NCBI GenBank assembly: GCA_945882095.1
Contig: CAMCWF010000002.1
Location: 157,772-221,771, forward strand
Source of the DNA: Chryseobacterium gleum
GTDB taxonomy: Bacteria; Bacteroidota; Bacteroidia; Flavobacteriales_D; Crocinitomicaceae
Length of the DNA: 64,000 nt
Direction: 5' to 3'
A program made the translations under genes and the position numbers. Under the pieces are notes generated by a model that ran no database searches, was not told the DNA's origin, and saw only the letters and a program-made list of their open reading frames with translations. Of this stretch, positions 63,523 to 64,000 are shown piece after piece (position 1 is the first letter of the stretch; every line of letters starts with the position of its first letter).

Positions 63523-63920
63523 CTATAGACTGCCGAATACTTTGCTTAACAAATCGGTCACCCGAGCAACAGGATCCTTCCGAATTTTATTCTCTTCCTT
63601 TTCAACCATCTTGAAAAGACCTTGAATGGCCAACTCTGTTACATAAGCATCCAAGTCTGGATTGATTTTTTCACCTCCTGACAATGCTGTTACTGTATTG
63701 TATTTGGTAATAATTGGGTTCCAATAGTTTGTAAGTTGCACCTTTGAAGTTGCGGCTTTAACCTTTGGTAAAAAAGCTGTTTTAAGATTGGCGGTAGTGT
63801 TATCCTTCAAAAATTTTGTAGCTGCGCCATCTCCCCCTTTCAAAATTGAAAATCCATCTTGTATGGACATACCCAAAATGGCCTCTTTAAAAATTGGCAA
63901 AGCTTCTTTTACAGCTTCCC
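63523..63920 (-). CDS. Partial DUF4197 family protein (N-terminus lost)
   Basis: The track ORF (125 residues) begins at a TTG inside the gene. Upstream codons continue in frame as GEAVKEALPIFKEAILGM up to about 63920, then the sequence switches to a GC-rich stretch that does not match the family. DUF4197 proteins normally have an N-terminal signal and about 80 more residues. Visible family traits are SILKGGDGAATKFLKDNT, NPDLDAYVTELAIQGLFKM and RKDPVARVTDLLSKVFGSL. The gene is therefore truncated by the junction near 63920, not by a stop codon. Confidence 0.85.
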
Positions 63921-64000
63921 CACGAGGCCGCGGCCGAGTCCGAGCTCGGCGTGGCGTGCTCGGGACAGCTCTCGCACACCGCGCTGCCCGCGGCGGGCTT
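63921..64000. other. GC-rich foreign tail (probable chimeric junction)
   Basis: These 80 bases contain 62 G+C (77.5%), far above the AT-rich remainder. On the plus strand from 63924 they read as an open frame EAAAESELGVACSGQLSHTA (and on) in which 24 of 25 complete codons end in G or C, typical of a high-GC genome. The sequence breaks the DUF4197 gene at about 63920. Assembly or concatenation artefact is the leading explanation. Confidence 0.85.

Noticed and set aside
1-63920. Defence island, prophage, CRISPR array, transposon or tRNA gene
   Set aside because: I looked for repeats, integrase or transposase motifs, Cas or restriction proteins and cloverleaf-like segments and found none; gaps between genes are all under 300 bp.

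Overview
The window is about 63.9 kb of a moderately AT-rich, gene-dense chromosome from the phylum Bacteroidota, most likely order Flavobacteriales. The signs are secreted proteins with N-terminal signals and a type IX (Por) secretion C-terminal sorting domain, a PorE-type OmpA protein, TonB-dependent receptors with carboxypeptidase-regulatory N-domains, Bacteroidota-restricted families (DUF4301, DUF4290, DUF2490, DUF4197), the gene order rpsF-rpsR-rplI without ssb, and repeated TANNTTTG -7 promoter boxes, two of them with TTTG 20 bp upstream. I cannot place it to genus. No tRNA, rRNA, CRISPR array, prophage or insertion sequence was seen, and no gap between genes exceeds 300 bp. The last 80 bases are 77.5% G+C (62 of 80) and look foreign to the rest.

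Layout. 1-2.8 kb: the start of a lipoprotein gene cut by the window edge, then a secreted protein, an ECF sigma factor and a one-TM protein that looks like its anti-sigma partner. 2.8-7.2 kb: a methyltransferase and a DUF4301 protein in tight divergence, and a VCBS-repeat T9SS substrate. 7.2-14.7 kb: a long minus-strand run (RidA, a glycosyltransferase with a sugar-phosphotransferase-like C-terminus, 2-oxoacid dehydrogenase E2, PorE-like protein, DEDDh exonuclease, FAH-family enzyme). 14.7-18.4 kb: pabA-like amidotransferase, chalcone-isomerase-like protein and a TonB receptor. 18.4-24.8 kb: lipoprotein, ndk, prfC, Crp/Fnr regulator, DUF983, trmN6, proS, lipoprotein. 24.9-30.2 kb: ZIP transporter, phosphohexomutase, rocD, DUF2490, fabI. 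30.3-34.3 kb: small membrane and lipoproteins, a membrane thioredoxin-like protein, a large secreted unknown, rplI-rpsR-rpsF. 34.5-39.9 kb: DUF2461, S9 peptidase, ArnT-like glycosyltransferase, DUF1566 and a membrane protein. 40-45 kb: map, acyl-CoA reductase, ferredoxin, a large membrane hydrolase-like protein, Smr. 45.1-53.4 kb: hydrolase, small protein, fused isobutyryl-CoA mutase, dnaK, lpdA. 53.6-57.8 kb: a Fur/Zur-type regulator divergent from a TonB receptor and a Cys/His-rich lipoprotein. 57.9-64 kb: purL, DUF4290, murA, TlpA-like thioredoxin, nucleoside phosphorylase, DUF4197, then the GC-rich tail.

Most genes are housekeeping or envelope functions rather than one accessory island. 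The most coherent candidate system is the Fur/Zur divergon at 53.6-57.8 kb: its shared 80-bp promoter region holds an 11-bp perfect inverted repeat and further TGCAA/TTGCA half-sites, one overlapping the receptor's -7 box. This suggests metal-controlled (perhaps zinc) uptake with a new small metal-binding lipoprotein. Three genome-style patterns also stand out: six of ten convergent gene pairs share exactly a 4-nt stop-stop overlap (YTAR), three genes have TANNTTTG exactly 4 nt before the start codon (possible leaderless mRNAs), and two intrinsic terminators run almost directly into the next start codon.
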